Shown: piece by piece, positions 44,388 to 53,367 of the stretch | Layout of the letters: every line of letters starts with the position of its first letter | How positions within the stretch are numbered: the stretch's first letter is position 1 | DNA from: Agrobacterium arsenijevicii | GTDB taxonomy: Bacteria > Pseudomonadota > Alphaproteobacteria > Rhizobiales > Rhizobiaceae | Length of the DNA stretch: 64,000 bases | Direction: 5' to 3' | Assembly (NCBI GenBank): GCA_000949895.1 | Contig: JWIT01000007.1 | Location: forward strand, 310,001 to 374,000 | Position numbers and translations under genes: made by a program | The notes under the pieces: model-generated | What the model was told of the DNA's origin: nothing | Seen by the model: only the letters and a program-made list of their open reading frames with translations | Databases searched by the model: none

Positions 44388-46562
44388 TTATCCGACCGTG
44401 AACGCACCGGTCGCGGCTGGCGCACTTTCCACGCCAGAGCGGTTAACGGAGGTGATCCACCCGTAGCGTGTACCCGCACTTATTGATCGTGCGGCGCTAT
44501 CTGTTGCATTGGGGCTGCCGTACTCTACAGGGCCGAGGAAGGAGCTTGATGCAAAGTCGTTGACTGTGTTCCAGTAGATTTTTGCGCCGGCGTAATTGGG
44601 ACTGTTGGGCGCCGTCCACGAAAACAGCGCCGTACCCACGCCGGTCGAAACCGGGTCGACATCTACAAACCCCGGCGGGTTAGGATCGGAAGTAGATGTC
44701 ACGTTCTCAGTGGCCGACCAGTCGCCCGTCTTGCCATTTGAGGCCGTGAATGCCGCCTGCACGTCCAGGTCCTGATCCGAAGGAACAATGTCAGTCGATA
44801 CAGTGACATACCCTCCTGAGGGCTGCATATCCGCGAATGCTTTCGTCACCCAGTCACCCGGGCTTCCGCCACCCGTATTGGAGATCCTGTATCGCACCAT
44901 CGGCGTCAGGCTTCCATCTTCCGGCTGATCGATGCGAACACGCAGAAAAACGGAGCCGCCATTCGCTTCGACAACGACCGAGTTGATGACGGCTGTTTCG
45001 ATATCATCCGCATTCAACCGCGTTGGCACCGGAGGCGCTGCACCTTCATCCGTGGCCGGGTTCCATTCCTCTATATTTGCGGGGTGCTTGATGAAATCCA
45101 TCGAGAACCCACCCTGCAATATAGAGAGTGTGGATTTGCGGTTTTCGATCAGCTGGCCGTTCAGGCGCGGCAACATAAAGGGTGCATTGACCCTGACCCA
45201 ACGGGCATAAACCGCGTTGATGCCAGAAAGGCGCACCACGAGATTGCCCCTGATTTTCTCCCTAACCCGGAGCCAGTCGCGCTTGCCAAGCCGCCTGGCC
45301 TGCCGCCATTGCTGACACCACTGATAATCGGCTTCCTGTGCAAGAACGCGACCGGCCGTCAATTGCGCGTCGACATCTTCGAAGAAATCCGTATCGCTAG
45401 TCGTGTAGCCAGTGGCCGGGTAGGTAAATTTCGGAATGAGACGGTTAATCTCATCCTCAAAGAGAACATCATACTCGATTTGATGACCGGTAATGTCGGC
45501 ATCCGTTAGAGTGACAACACGACTTTCGCGGAACTTGCCGACCGTTAGCAACAGCGCTCCATCGCCTCTTTCGCAAAGCCATCCGTCGCAAGTTGCCAGA
45601 ATGGCGTTTGTCCCGACCTTCGGATCGTTTTCGGTACTGTCGAATCCGTTGCACTCGTACCGCTTTTCCGTTCCGCCGCCTGCCAGGGCGATATCCTCGT
45701 CGCAGATATTCGCTTCCTCGATCCACATGTCGAGAAGCGGCAGGATGGCGCGGTTGAAATCTCGTTTGTGGCCGAACTCGTTGAAACACTGATGCCAGCA
45801 CATAATGAGCGCGGAATTCCTCGACCATATCCACGCCGCCGCGTTCGACGGATCGGGGCTGACGCGGTAATCGAAGACATACGCAAGGTCAGCCTCCACC
45901 GAGAGCTGCGGAGCGCCATATGGAAATCGCGTGTTTTGATCCTTGGCTGCGGCGTTGGTGGCGATGTAAGCGATGGACGCCTGCCCGTCGCCACGGTGAT
46001 TGTGCGTCCAGACGCCACTTGCGCCCAACTCTGAAACAATCTCGCCGTAGGCAGTCTCCGGGTTATTACCAAGCCTGCGAAGGATCTGGACATTTGAGCC
46101 GTATCGGTCGCCCTCTGTCGTCGTACCGCCAGCATTGATTTCAACCTCATCGTCATGAAGCCAGTGCCGGTTGACGCCCCTGATGCGGTGGCCGGCTATG
46201 GCCTGAACAGAAAAAAGCTTGGAGCCTTTTGCTGTCCAAAGCATCTGCGCGCCAGCGAGACGGCAACGACCAACACCCCATTGACGGTAAGGTATGGACT
46301 GAATTTTCGGGACACGGCCATCCTCAGGCTTTGGCGGCTTGGGGGCCATCAGAGCCTGAATACCGATCGTCAGCGCCGTAACCGCGATTGCCGACGCGAT
46401 AGACGCATAGGTGATGGTCGCGCCGGCAATCGTAAAACTGGCCGTCCCAAACACTGCCGTAAAAATCGGAGTGAAGATCGGGTCGAAAAGCACTTGGCTG
46501 TAAAGGCTAGTCGAATGACCAAGACCATACCTTTGCAGCATCATTCCCTTGTGGAAGCTCAT
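44388..46562 (-). CDS. tail-tip hub/host-specificity protein (phage_tail_3/J-like)
   Basis: A 724-residue protein at the position of GTA gp15 or lambda gpJ. It has an N-terminal hydrophobic stretch (FTIAGATITYASIASAIAVTALTIGIQAL, residues about 40-70), the PKPPKPEDGRVPKIQSIPYRQWGVGRCRLAG entry, and fibronectin-like C-terminal parts (PPGFVDVDPVSTGVGTALFSWTAPNSPNYAGAKIYWN). It overlaps the upstream gene by four bases. Confidence 0.78.
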   Translation of the reverse strand: MSFHKGMMLQRYGLGHSTSLYSQVLFDPIFTPIFTAVFGTASFTIAGATITYASIASAIAVTALTIGIQALMAPKPPKPEDGRVPKIQSIPYRQWGVGRCRLAGAQMLWTAKGSKLFSVQAIAGHRIRGVNRHWLHDDEVEINAGGTTTEGDRYGSNVQILRRLGNNPETAYGEIVSELGASGVWTHNHRGDGQASIAYIATNAAAKDQNTRFPYGAPQLSVEADLAYVFDYRVSPDPSNAAAWIWSRNSALIMCWHQCFNEFGHKRDFNRAILPLLDMWIEEANICDEDIALAGGGTEKRYECNGFDSTENDPKVGTNAILATCDGWLCERGDGALLLTVGKFRESRVVTLTDADITGHQIEYDVLFEDEINRLIPKFTYPATGYTTSDTDFFEDVDAQLTAGRVLAQEADYQWCQQWRQARRLGKRDWLRVREKIRGNLVVRLSGINAVYARWVRVNAPFMLPRLNGQLIENRKSTLSILQGGFSMDFIKHPANIEEWNPATDEGAAPPVPTRLNADDIETAVINSVVVEANGGSVFLRVRIDQPEDGSLTPMVRYRISNTGGGSPGDWVTKAFADMQPSGGYVTVSTDIVPSDQDLDVQAAFTASNGKTGDWSATENVTSTSDPNPPGFVDVDPVSTGVGTALFSWTAPNSPNYAGAKIYWNTVNDFASSSFLGPVEYGSPNATDSAARSISAGTRYGWITSVNRSGVESAPAATGAFTVG

Positions 46563-46975
46563 GGCAGAAATCTCCAAGCCGCCACAAAGTCGGCCTGCGT
46601 TGCCCGCACGCCAGCGGGAGAAATTGATGCCCAAAGAGGGCCGAACCTCACTGCGCCAACCAGTGTAAGGCGCATATCAGATGAATTTTCGCCCGCCAGC
46701 ATACGAACGATGCCAATGTCACCATCCTGCGGATGCTGAACACGATGAGCGTTGACGGCGGACAGTTGCCGTTCAGCGAAAGCAACCTCGCCTCCATGCG
46801 CAGCAATCAGCGCATGGGCCTCGTCACGCGTGCGATATGCACCGCGAAACTCTGACGCAGGATCGATGTCCGTTTGATCGAGACACCAAGAGGCCGGGAA
46901 GGTAAAGCAGTCGTCGCCACCCATCCCGCCCCATCGGAACCGATGCGGCAGGGCCAGAAATGCATGAATGTTCAT
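46559..46975 (-). CDS. DUF6950 family tail protein (NlpC/P60-like)
   Basis: A 138-residue protein with GGMGGDDCFTFPASWC, the Cys-containing nucleophile region of a small NlpC/P60-like fold, matching the DUF6950 annotation used for phage tail proteins. In gene-transfer-agent order this is the gp14 position, a cell-wall peptidase of the tail tip. The catalytic His is not obvious, so activity is uncertain. Confidence 0.75.
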   Translation of the reverse strand: MNIHAFLALPHRFRWGGMGGDDCFTFPASWCLDQTDIDPASEFRGAYRTRDEAHALIAAHGGEVAFAERQLSAVNAHRVQHPQDGDIGIVRMLAGENSSDMRLTLVGAVRFGPLWASISPAGVRATQADFVAAWRFLP

Positions 46976-46981
46976 GGTGCC

Positions 46982-47593
46982 TCAGTAGTTAGGCCACACC
47001 GGATTGATGGCGCGGGCCAGTTCGCCCGTTCGGCTGCAAAATTCATCCGTAGGCGATATCGCCTTCTGCATGGCATCCGACCACAAAACCCTTGCGGCGC
47101 GGGAGCGAGTATTTTCGCCGGCGACGACAGCGAGGCCGAGGGAAACGGTTGCGGACTCTCCGGCTTTCGTTGGTTGCCGGGCCTCTTTGGGGTGTGATGC
47201 AATCCCGGTCCAGATCGGGATAACCTTGCTCATTGGCTGGTAATAATGATCGAGCGTCGTCAAACCGACCTGCACGAGCGCACCCCGAACAGGCGGGATG
47301 CTATCGAGCATTGCCGCCCCGGTTGCCGGATCGATGCCAGATACGAAAAAATCAACAGCGTCTGACGTGCCATTCACCAATATCTCAAGCGAGGGAATGC
47401 CGATCAGGCGACCGCCACCAAGATAGACAGTGCCATCTTCATCAACACCATCAAAGCCCGCAGGCACATCATTCACCCCGAACCACATATGCAGCGGCGG
47501 ATCAGTGCCAATGCGCAGAAACACGCCGAGCTGATGAGAGCCACGCTGTGCCTCGATAATCTCAGGCGGCACGTAGTCGACGGAATATGCCAT
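46982..47593 (-). CDS. tail-tip protein (GTA gp13 position)
   Basis: A 203-residue protein: MAYSVDYVPPEIIEAQRGSHQLGVFLRIG...HMWFGVNDV...LEILVNGTSDAVDFFVSGIDP. It resembles small hub proteins of siphovirus tails in size and gene order. The 47593 base is shared with its upstream gene, so the genes overlap by a base. No defined domain recognised. Confidence 0.65.
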   Translation of the reverse strand: MAYSVDYVPPEIIEAQRGSHQLGVFLRIGTDPPLHMWFGVNDVPAGFDGVDEDGTVYLGGGRLIGIPSLEILVNGTSDAVDFFVSGIDPATGAAMLDSIPPVRGALVQVGLTTLDHYYQPMSKVIPIWTGIASHPKEARQPTKAGESATVSLGLAVVAGENTRSRAARVLWSDAMQKAISPTDEFCSRTGELARAINPVWPNY

Positions 47594-48321
47594 CAGAATG
47601 CCTCAACGAACTGGACTGTCTGACGCGTTACGAAAAACGCCTCCACCACTGACGGTAAAGTGAAATCGCCCTTGAACTTCGCAACGAAGCGCGGCCGGGC
47701 GAATTCCACTCGGGTCCCGGCCGCCGTCGCCTCACGCAACGGCGGCGATAGCGCAAGTGTGTAAACTGGAGCCTCTTCGTCGGTAACAGACAGAACATCC
47801 CAATACCGATAAGCCCGCCATCCACGCGTCGGATGATAGATCGAGAACCAGTCCGACCACCGGAGTGGCCGCGCCAGACCGTAAACCTTCATCTTCAGGA
47901 TGCCGGCATTCAGTGCCGCACCCTCAACAACCTCACCCCAGACAGTCGCCTGCGAATAACCGGCATCATCCGCGAACAACGCGCCATCGGAATGAGGAAT
48001 ACCCCGGATGATCGGCGTAGGAAGTTTTGGCAATTTGGGAAAAGGCCCGAACCAGTCCGTAATGATCGGAACATTGATGAACCTGAAACCGCCATTCAGT
48101 CGAGCGCCCAGCCAGTTGACGTATTCGTAGTGCTCGGGGTCTTTAATCATGCAGTCTTCGTAGGTGGCGGACACGATGCCGCCACCACTCATTTCTATGG
48201 CAAGGGTTTCACCAAGCCCGTTCCGACCGCCATCCACGGCGGAACCCGGCACATCAAAGGATGTGCGCACCGGAGCCAGAAAATCCGCCTCCAATGTTGG
48301 CTGGTTGAGAAACCTGGACAT
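47593..48321 (-). CDS. distal tail-type protein (GTA gp12 position)
   Basis: A 242-residue protein beginning MSRFLNQPTLEADFLAPVRTSFDV, directly after the tape measure gene. Contains LARPLRWSDWFSIYHPTRGWRAYRYWDVLSV and ends with a repeat-free beta segment. This place is taken by the distal tail protein in related phages. The start at 48321 leaves one base between it and the tape-measure stop; a longer ATG lies inside the tape measure. Confidence 0.65.
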   Translation of the reverse strand: MSRFLNQPTLEADFLAPVRTSFDVPGSAVDGGRNGLGETLAIEMSGGGIVSATYEDCMIKDPEHYEYVNWLGARLNGGFRFINVPIITDWFGPFPKLPKLPTPIIRGIPHSDGALFADDAGYSQATVWGEVVEGAALNAGILKMKVYGLARPLRWSDWFSIYHPTRGWRAYRYWDVLSVTDEEAPVYTLALSPPLREATAAGTRVEFARPRFVAKFKGDFTLPSVVEAFFVTRQTVQFVEAF

Positions 48322-48322
48322 G

Positions 48323-51300
48323 CTACCCCTTTTGTGACGCGTATTTCGTTTGCAATGTGCCGAAGCCGCCCCGGCGCATGTCGTCGTTTTGCCTTGCCAG
48401 AGCCTCATCAACCCCTTGCTTGACCAAAGTTCGCACATGGTCATCACCATTCGCGCCGCTGACCTGCACAGTTAAGGCAGTCTCATTGCGAACCGTCTGC
48501 ATGTTGGATCGAGGCGCAAGAGCGGGTGCTTTTGGCGCAAGCAGCTCTTTCGATTTACCGTGTGGGATCACTTGCGACCCCTGCGGAAGGTTGACTATCT
48601 CCCAGCCACGTTCGCCAACAACAGCAGGGCCGCCCGGCGAATAGTTGGTGCCGTTTGCAAACATGCCTGTGATCTTGCCGGACTTGGCGAGGTTCCACTG
48701 CGAACCGCCGCCGTTGAAAAGACCGCCCAACCAAGAAAACAGGCCACCACCACCGCCACCACCACTTGCTGCCGGAGCAGACGGGAAGAAGGAGGTTGAA
48801 AGCTGCCCCAACTGTCCGAGACCTTGCGTTGCCGCGCCGGAGCTGGATGCGACCTTTTGCAAAGCCCCCGCCGCTTCGGTCGCCCGACGCGCCTGAAGCT
48901 GAGCGGCATCAACCCATGTCATCGCAACACTATCAGACGAGTTGCCGGACAGCATTTGCAGCTGCGTTCCATTCTTACCCATACGGCTCGCACCGGTAGC
49001 CAGGCCGACATGTCCGCCCGCCTGATTTGCGCCAAGTCCACGGCTTTGCAACAACACGTCGCCCCGCATGATCTGGCTTGGATCGACGGATTGCCCCCAA
49101 TTCTTGAAGGAATTGGCGGTGAGTGAACCGGTGCCCTTTAGGCCAACCTGCGCAAGCGAAGAGTTGACGAATGCCGCACACCACGCGGTTTGGGCCGCGT
49201 CGATATCAACGCCACCCTGTTTCAGGAAAGCATTGATGCTGGAAGCGCTCGTATTCTCATTCTTGCCCAATAGGCCAGACGCCAGATCGACCGCACCGGA
49301 GGAACCCGCCGAGGAAGAACCGCCACCTTTCACAGCCCCGAAGACAGCGCCGATGGCACCCCCACCGCCAGCCGCGCCAGCCACACCGCCGCTCGTGCCG
49401 AGAACACCATTGATGATCGGGTCGAAGACCTTGTCCCAAAGCTTGGAGGCTTGGTTCATGAGGGCATTCTGGATAGCGCCACCAAGCGCTTTACCGAGAT
49501 CACCGCCACTGGATAGCAGCTCGCCCTTGAAGTCTCCGAAGAATGTCTTCAGTTCATCACGGGCATCACCAATCCGGAGGTTCTGCCGAATCTGGTTCGC
49601 CTCGCTGCCACCGAGGTCTTCCGACAATCCGTACTGGCGTAGCGTTGTGACAATCTTCTGATCTTCGGCGGATAGTGAACCAAACCGCCGATCCATCAGG
49701 AGGTCTTGCGCCAGCTTCGCTTTCGACAGGGTTTCGGAATACTGCCGGTAAAGCGAAACCTTCTTTTCCAGTTCCGCACGCTGCTCGGCCGAGAGCGACC
49801 GCCCCTTATCTTCGGCCTGCTGAAACAGATCGAGCGCGAACCGGGCCGTATCCGCTTCAATGCCGAACCTGCCCAACAGGTCAATTTCCTGCTGGACCTG
49901 CTCGATACGATCATCCGCAGACTTTTTCAGATCACGGTAGGCGTTGGCGGCCTTCTGCGCGGCGGTTTCCGCCTTCTTGTCGGCATCCTTCGAGCCGGGC
50001 AGGCCTTCCAGCTCGACAAGCGGACGGCGTTCAGGAGTAGGCGGGTTTACAACATCGAAGAAGCCCGGATTCTGGATCGGGCCATCGGCCGATTGACCCT
50101 CGCGGCCGAGGCGGCGTTTATCTGGATCGTAGCTTCTCCATGTCGAGATATCCTGCGATCTGGCAACGGCATCGTTGGCCTTCTGGACGCTACCGGCTGC
50201 GCCGAGCGCAGACGTAGAAAGCGTGTCGAAGAACTTTGCAAAATCAGTGAGCGCCGGAATGCCAGAACTGTTGATTGCCGCAGCGAGTGCCGTCTGCACT
50301 CTCTCGACATCGGAAGTTTCAAGCTTTCCTTCGTTTGCCGATTTGGTGAACTGCTGGAATGCAGCCTGTAGCCGCTTGATAACCTCTTCTTCTTCACCCG
50401 CAGCGCGAAGTTGGGCAACAACGTCAGAAACTGTGATCCGCGCCGCGTCCAACTCTTTACGGACATTAGCCAGCGACTTTTCGTTGATGAGGGTGATACC
50501 CTCTTTGAGATCGGCGGCCTCTTTGGCGCGATTCATCTCATTGGCATAATCGCGCAGCATGGGGATGGTATCACCCCATTTTTCAGCAACCGCTGCGATG
50601 AGCTGCGCTTGCTCCTTAAGCTTCTCAGAGGAATCTCCGCTACCGGAAACTACGCCAGCGAAATACTGCACAGCGGCGGCCGTCGCACCGATCGCACCGA
50701 TCGTCACCAGCGAGATTGGATTGACGAGCTGCATGAAAGCAGCAGAAACAGCCGGACCTATCTTCGAGCCGGTCGAGCGAATATCATTGAAAACCTGCGC
50801 GACCTGCGGACCCTGCTGAAGAGCAACCGTATACCAGGGCATAAATCCTGCCGTTGCTACAACATCAAAACCCTGAGCAGCGAGGTTTGACGTATTGAAC
50901 GCGTTTGCATTTCCGCCACCACCGGACCGGGTTACTGTCACCTGAAGGGCCTGATTGCGACCCTTGATCGCCGCCGTCGAGGCTAGTGCCGCCTGACGTT
51001 CACGGGCAATAGCCTTGGCCATCTCATCAGCAGAAATAGCGCCGAGCGCATGTGCGCGACGGATGTCGGCAACAGCGGCCTTATAACTGTTGATGGTGTT
51101 AAAGAGAGGTGAGTATTTCGCGCGCAGGCGCTCAAGCTCTTTTCCCTGATCCGCAAGCGCGCCGGTCCACTCCTTCGACGCCTTGATGCCAATCCCCATC
51201 ATCGCATTGATGCGGTTCTGCATCGTCGTCGTGACGCTATTGTCGATCGACGATCCGACCTTCGCAAACTGTTTCTGGATGGATCCTGACAGGCCGGAAA

Positions 51301-51388
51301 GATCGCGCTCTATACGCTGGATGCTCCGGCGCAGCGTGGCCTGATCCGTCGAAATGCTTATGATCAGGTCGTCGCTATTATCAGCCAT
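48323..51388 (-). CDS. tape measure protein with embedded peptidase-like domain
   Basis: A 1021-residue protein that sets tail length. The N-terminal two-thirds are helical with hydrophobic segments (about 190-250) and long charged coiled coils. Near residues 720-840 lies a TIGR02594-type (NlpC/P60-like) domain: GKNENTSASSINAFLKQGGVDIDAAQTAWCAAFVNSSLAQVGL with the candidate Cys, and GGHVGLATG with the candidate His. The C-terminus is Gly-rich (GGGGGGGLFSWLGGLF). The peptidase domain may thin the cell wall during DNA injection. Confidence 0.85.
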   Translation of the reverse strand: MADNSDDLIISISTDQATLRRSIQRIERDLSGLSGSIQKQFAKVGSSIDNSVTTTMQNRINAMMGIGIKASKEWTGALADQGKELERLRAKYSPLFNTINSYKAAVADIRRAHALGAISADEMAKAIARERQAALASTAAIKGRNQALQVTVTRSGGGGNANAFNTSNLAAQGFDVVATAGFMPWYTVALQQGPQVAQVFNDIRSTGSKIGPAVSAAFMQLVNPISLVTIGAIGATAAAVQYFAGVVSGSGDSSEKLKEQAQLIAAVAEKWGDTIPMLRDYANEMNRAKEAADLKEGITLINEKSLANVRKELDAARITVSDVVAQLRAAGEEEEVIKRLQAAFQQFTKSANEGKLETSDVERVQTALAAAINSSGIPALTDFAKFFDTLSTSALGAAGSVQKANDAVARSQDISTWRSYDPDKRRLGREGQSADGPIQNPGFFDVVNPPTPERRPLVELEGLPGSKDADKKAETAAQKAANAYRDLKKSADDRIEQVQQEIDLLGRFGIEADTARFALDLFQQAEDKGRSLSAEQRAELEKKVSLYRQYSETLSKAKLAQDLLMDRRFGSLSAEDQKIVTTLRQYGLSEDLGGSEANQIRQNLRIGDARDELKTFFGDFKGELLSSGGDLGKALGGAIQNALMNQASKLWDKVFDPIINGVLGTSGGVAGAAGGGGAIGAVFGAVKGGGSSSAGSSGAVDLASGLLGKNENTSASSINAFLKQGGVDIDAAQTAWCAAFVNSSLAQVGLKGTGSLTANSFKNWGQSVDPSQIMRGDVLLQSRGLGANQAGGHVGLATGASRMGKNGTQLQMLSGNSSDSVAMTWVDAAQLQARRATEAAGALQKVASSSGAATQGLGQLGQLSTSFFPSAPAASGGGGGGGLFSWLGGLFNGGGSQWNLAKSGKITGMFANGTNYSPGGPAVVGERGWEIVNLPQGSQVIPHGKSKELLAPKAPALAPRSNMQTVRNETALTVQVSGANGDDHVRTLVKQGVDEALARQNDDMRRGGFGTLQTKYASQKG

Positions 51389-51395
51389 CGTCGCC

Positions 51396-51566
51396 TCAAC
51401 CGTATTTTACCAGCAGCCTATCCATCTCACTTTCAGAAGGCGCGGACGGTTCCGCTTCGGTCCCGTTGGCGTCGTTTCTCCCGTGAATGGCCTCAAAGAA
51501 TTCCGTCAATGTGACGCCCCAGAAATCGACGGGCCGAAACCCTAGGCCGCCGATCCCTATCCGCAT
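51396..51566 (-). CDS. tail assembly chaperone C-terminal ORF, likely reached by -1 frameshift
   Basis: From ATG 51566 a 56-residue protein MRIGIGGLGFRPVDFWGVTLTEFFEAI... can be read. The frame is open upstream as well, through VDEKPFPWRDW, matching the start of the TIGR02216-type tail assembly chaperone family, but no ATG, GTG or TTG precedes that segment. The frame is -1 to the upstream gene and overlaps its end, so a fusion product by slippage near 51611-51618 is likely. The stop is eight bases before the tape measure gene. Confidence 0.7.
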   Translation of the reverse strand: MRIGIGGLGFRPVDFWGVTLTEFFEAIHGRNDANGTEAEPSAPSESEMDRLLVKYG

Positions 51567-51598
51567 CCAATCCCGCCATGGGAACGGCTTTTCGTCGA

Positions 51599-51949
51599 CT
51601 AGGTTGCCGCCTTTTGGGCGGCTTCGCCGTTTCCCACGTCATCCTCGAAATGATGAGTCAACACCGCGAGGAAGGCAGACTTGCAGTCCCCGAAATGTTT
51701 GAGCTTCAGCTTGTTGATTGCAGCAAGGGCATCACCCTTGATTGTCAAAAGCTCAATCCCGGCAACTGTTGCCGCAACCTCCGCATCCGACAGCCTGATA
51801 AATAGGTCATTCAGGGACTTGCATTGCAGACGGTTCGACAGGGCGGCGAGCCGCCCCATTTCCGCAGCGATTACCAGCTCGACGTCATCAACGACGAGGC
51901 GCGCTTCGCCGCGCGCCTCATTGACCGGGTACTTGTGTTCCTGTTCCAT
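51599..51949 (-). CDS. tail assembly chaperone, gene-transfer-agent-family protein
   Basis: A 116-residue helical protein (MEQEHKYPVNEARGEARLVVDDVELVIAAEMGRLAALSNRL...) of the type annotated as gene transfer agent family protein. In GTA and HK97-like phages this position holds the chaperone that coats the tape measure during assembly. It ends EAAQKAAT and the -1 frame continues into the next ORF. Confidence 0.75.
   Translation of the reverse strand: MEQEHKYPVNEARGEARLVVDDVELVIAAEMGRLAALSNRLQCKSLNDLFIRLSDAEVAATVAGIELLTIKGDALAAINKLKLKHFGDCKSAFLAVLTHHFEDDVGNGEAAQKAAT
51611..51618 (-). promoter_or_regulatory. candidate -1 ribosomal frameshift site
   Basis: The run CCAAAAGG on the minus strand reads GCC CAA AAG in the upstream frame; slipping back one base gives CCA AAA. 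The upstream stop (51599-51601) is only 10 bases further on. The A-run is short, so this is a candidate rather than a perfect slippery heptamer. Confidence 0.45.
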
Positions 51950-51975
51950 ATTACCGCTCCGATGCCGCCGCCTGG

Positions 51976-52407
51976 TCAGACTTCTGCCGTAAATTCGAGG
52001 ACGTCAGCCGCAACGAATGTCGCATTGAATTCCATGTTCGGTTCGACGTCGCCGGAGAAAGAGAATTCCGTCACCATCCATGAACCCTCGTATGTGCCAT
52101 CACCAGGCACAACGACCTGAGCATTAAAGGCTTCGGAATTGCGAATCTTGTTCAGGAAGTAGGTGGAGTTGGCGCTTTTGACGAAATTGCCGGAACCGGT
52201 GAAGGTGCGGTTGGAAATTCCGGGGCGGCCGGTTTTCTGCACCGGGCCGCCGGGATTGGTGCAGCTCGGAATGGTGGTATCGACCTCGTTTGAGGACATG
52301 TTGTAACTGCGGGTCTTGATCCCGCACAGATTGGTAAAATCTTCCGGTTCCGCGCCGTTACCGATCTTGATCAGCAAAAGGCGGCCAAGCTGCTGTCCAT
52401 CAGCCAT
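51976..52407 (-). CDS. major tail tube protein
   Basis: A 143-residue beta-rich protein (MADGQQLGRLLLIKIGNGAEPEDFTNLCGIKTRSYNMSSNEVDTTIP...EGSWMVTEFSFSGDVEPNMEFNATFVAADVLEFTAEV) of the size and pattern of the GTA/TP901-type tail tube subunit. It follows the tail terminator gene and precedes the chaperones, the standard siphovirus order. Confidence 0.8.
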   Translation of the reverse strand: MADGQQLGRLLLIKIGNGAEPEDFTNLCGIKTRSYNMSSNEVDTTIPSCTNPGGPVQKTGRPGISNRTFTGSGNFVKSANSTYFLNKIRNSEAFNAQVVVPGDGTYEGSWMVTEFSFSGDVEPNMEFNATFVAADVLEFTAEV

Positions 52408-52464
52408 TGTGATGTCCTTCCATAGGTGTCTGGGTTGTGATGATGGTGCCGTCAGCGTTGGCCG

Positions 52465-52875
52465 CTACGGCTTCTCGACATAGGCCACCAGTTCGATGAC
52501 CGCGTGAGATGTTAATCCGTCCTGATCGCGAAAGACGCGGTTCTGACGGTGATTGAGGGAAACGAGGCGCCATATTCCCAAAGACAGGGGCGCAAGATGC
52601 AGTGCATCTTTGACCGCGCTGGCAAGGTTCTTTACCTCGACAAAACCGACTTCTCGCGACCATCCATGCAAGGTCAGATGGATAGTTTGTGCGGAAACAC
52701 AAGTCATATCATCGGTAATTTCCTGCGCTTCACCGAGGTGAACGTACGGAAACTGAGCGTCGGCTGGCACCCGGTCAAAAACGCGACCGTCAACGATGCC
52801 GTCAACTTCAGCGTCAGCGACGAGTGCAGCGTAGATAGCTCCTTGCAATTCCAGATCTGCGCTCGCCATAATCAC
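52465..52875 (-). CDS. DUF3168 tail terminator/completion protein
   Basis: A 136-residue protein of the DUF3168 type: LQGAIYAALVADAEVDGIVDGRVFDRVPADAQFPYVHLGEAQEITDD, followed by a beta-rich end with LASAVKDALHLAPLSL. Family members cap the tail tube at the head end. The start ATG 52875 abuts the upstream gene. Confidence 0.82.
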   Translation of the reverse strand: MIMASADLELQGAIYAALVADAEVDGIVDGRVFDRVPADAQFPYVHLGEAQEITDDMTCVSAQTIHLTLHGWSREVGFVEVKNLASAVKDALHLAPLSLGIWRLVSLNHRQNRVFRDQDGLTSHAVIELVAYVEKP

Positions 52876-53367
52876 CTATTTCCTTCTGGCCTGACGAATA
52901 GCGCGATTGACTGCATTTCGGATCCGGCGGCGGATCTTCGGCTTCATCGCGCGGTAGATCGGAAAAATGTGTGGCTTTGCGGCTGAGCCCGGATGCATGA
53001 TGGCACCCGATCCTGTTGTCTGCTTTTTGCCGAGAACTGTTCCGCCGTCCTTTGCAACGTTATGCGGGCGCGTCCCGAATTCCAGAAAGCGCCAGATGAA
53101 TTTCGCGAAGAGCCCCACGGCGGAAGGATCTTTCGATGCACGAGTACCGACCTGCTCTTGCGCCGGACGGTCTGCAATAAGGTCAGCCTGTATGCTTTCC
53201 ATGTAATCGAGTGTCTCTCCGGTCGGAGCACTCAATCTGACAGCGTCAGCGAGTTCATCGCCGACCGATTTCTTTTCGTCCGCTGTGTATTTTTCGATAT
53301 TGGGGGCAATCGTGTTGAGGCGGCGCATAAGGGCCTCTCGCCCCAGCACCTGAGCTTTCAGCACCAT
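52876..53367 (-). CDS. HK97 gp10 family protein
   Basis: A 163-residue basic protein with the gp10 pattern: RRLNTIAPNIEKYTADEKKSVGDELADAVRLSAPTGETLDYMESI, FIWRFLEFGTRPHNV and a terminal Arg-rich helix. It works in joining head and tail. It shares a base with its upstream gene's stop, so the cluster is tightly packed. Confidence 0.8.
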   Translation of the reverse strand: MVLKAQVLGREALMRRLNTIAPNIEKYTADEKKSVGDELADAVRLSAPTGETLDYMESIQADLIADRPAQEQVGTRASKDPSAVGLFAKFIWRFLEFGTRPHNVAKDGGTVLGKKQTTGSGAIMHPGSAAKPHIFPIYRAMKPKIRRRIRNAVNRAIRQARRK

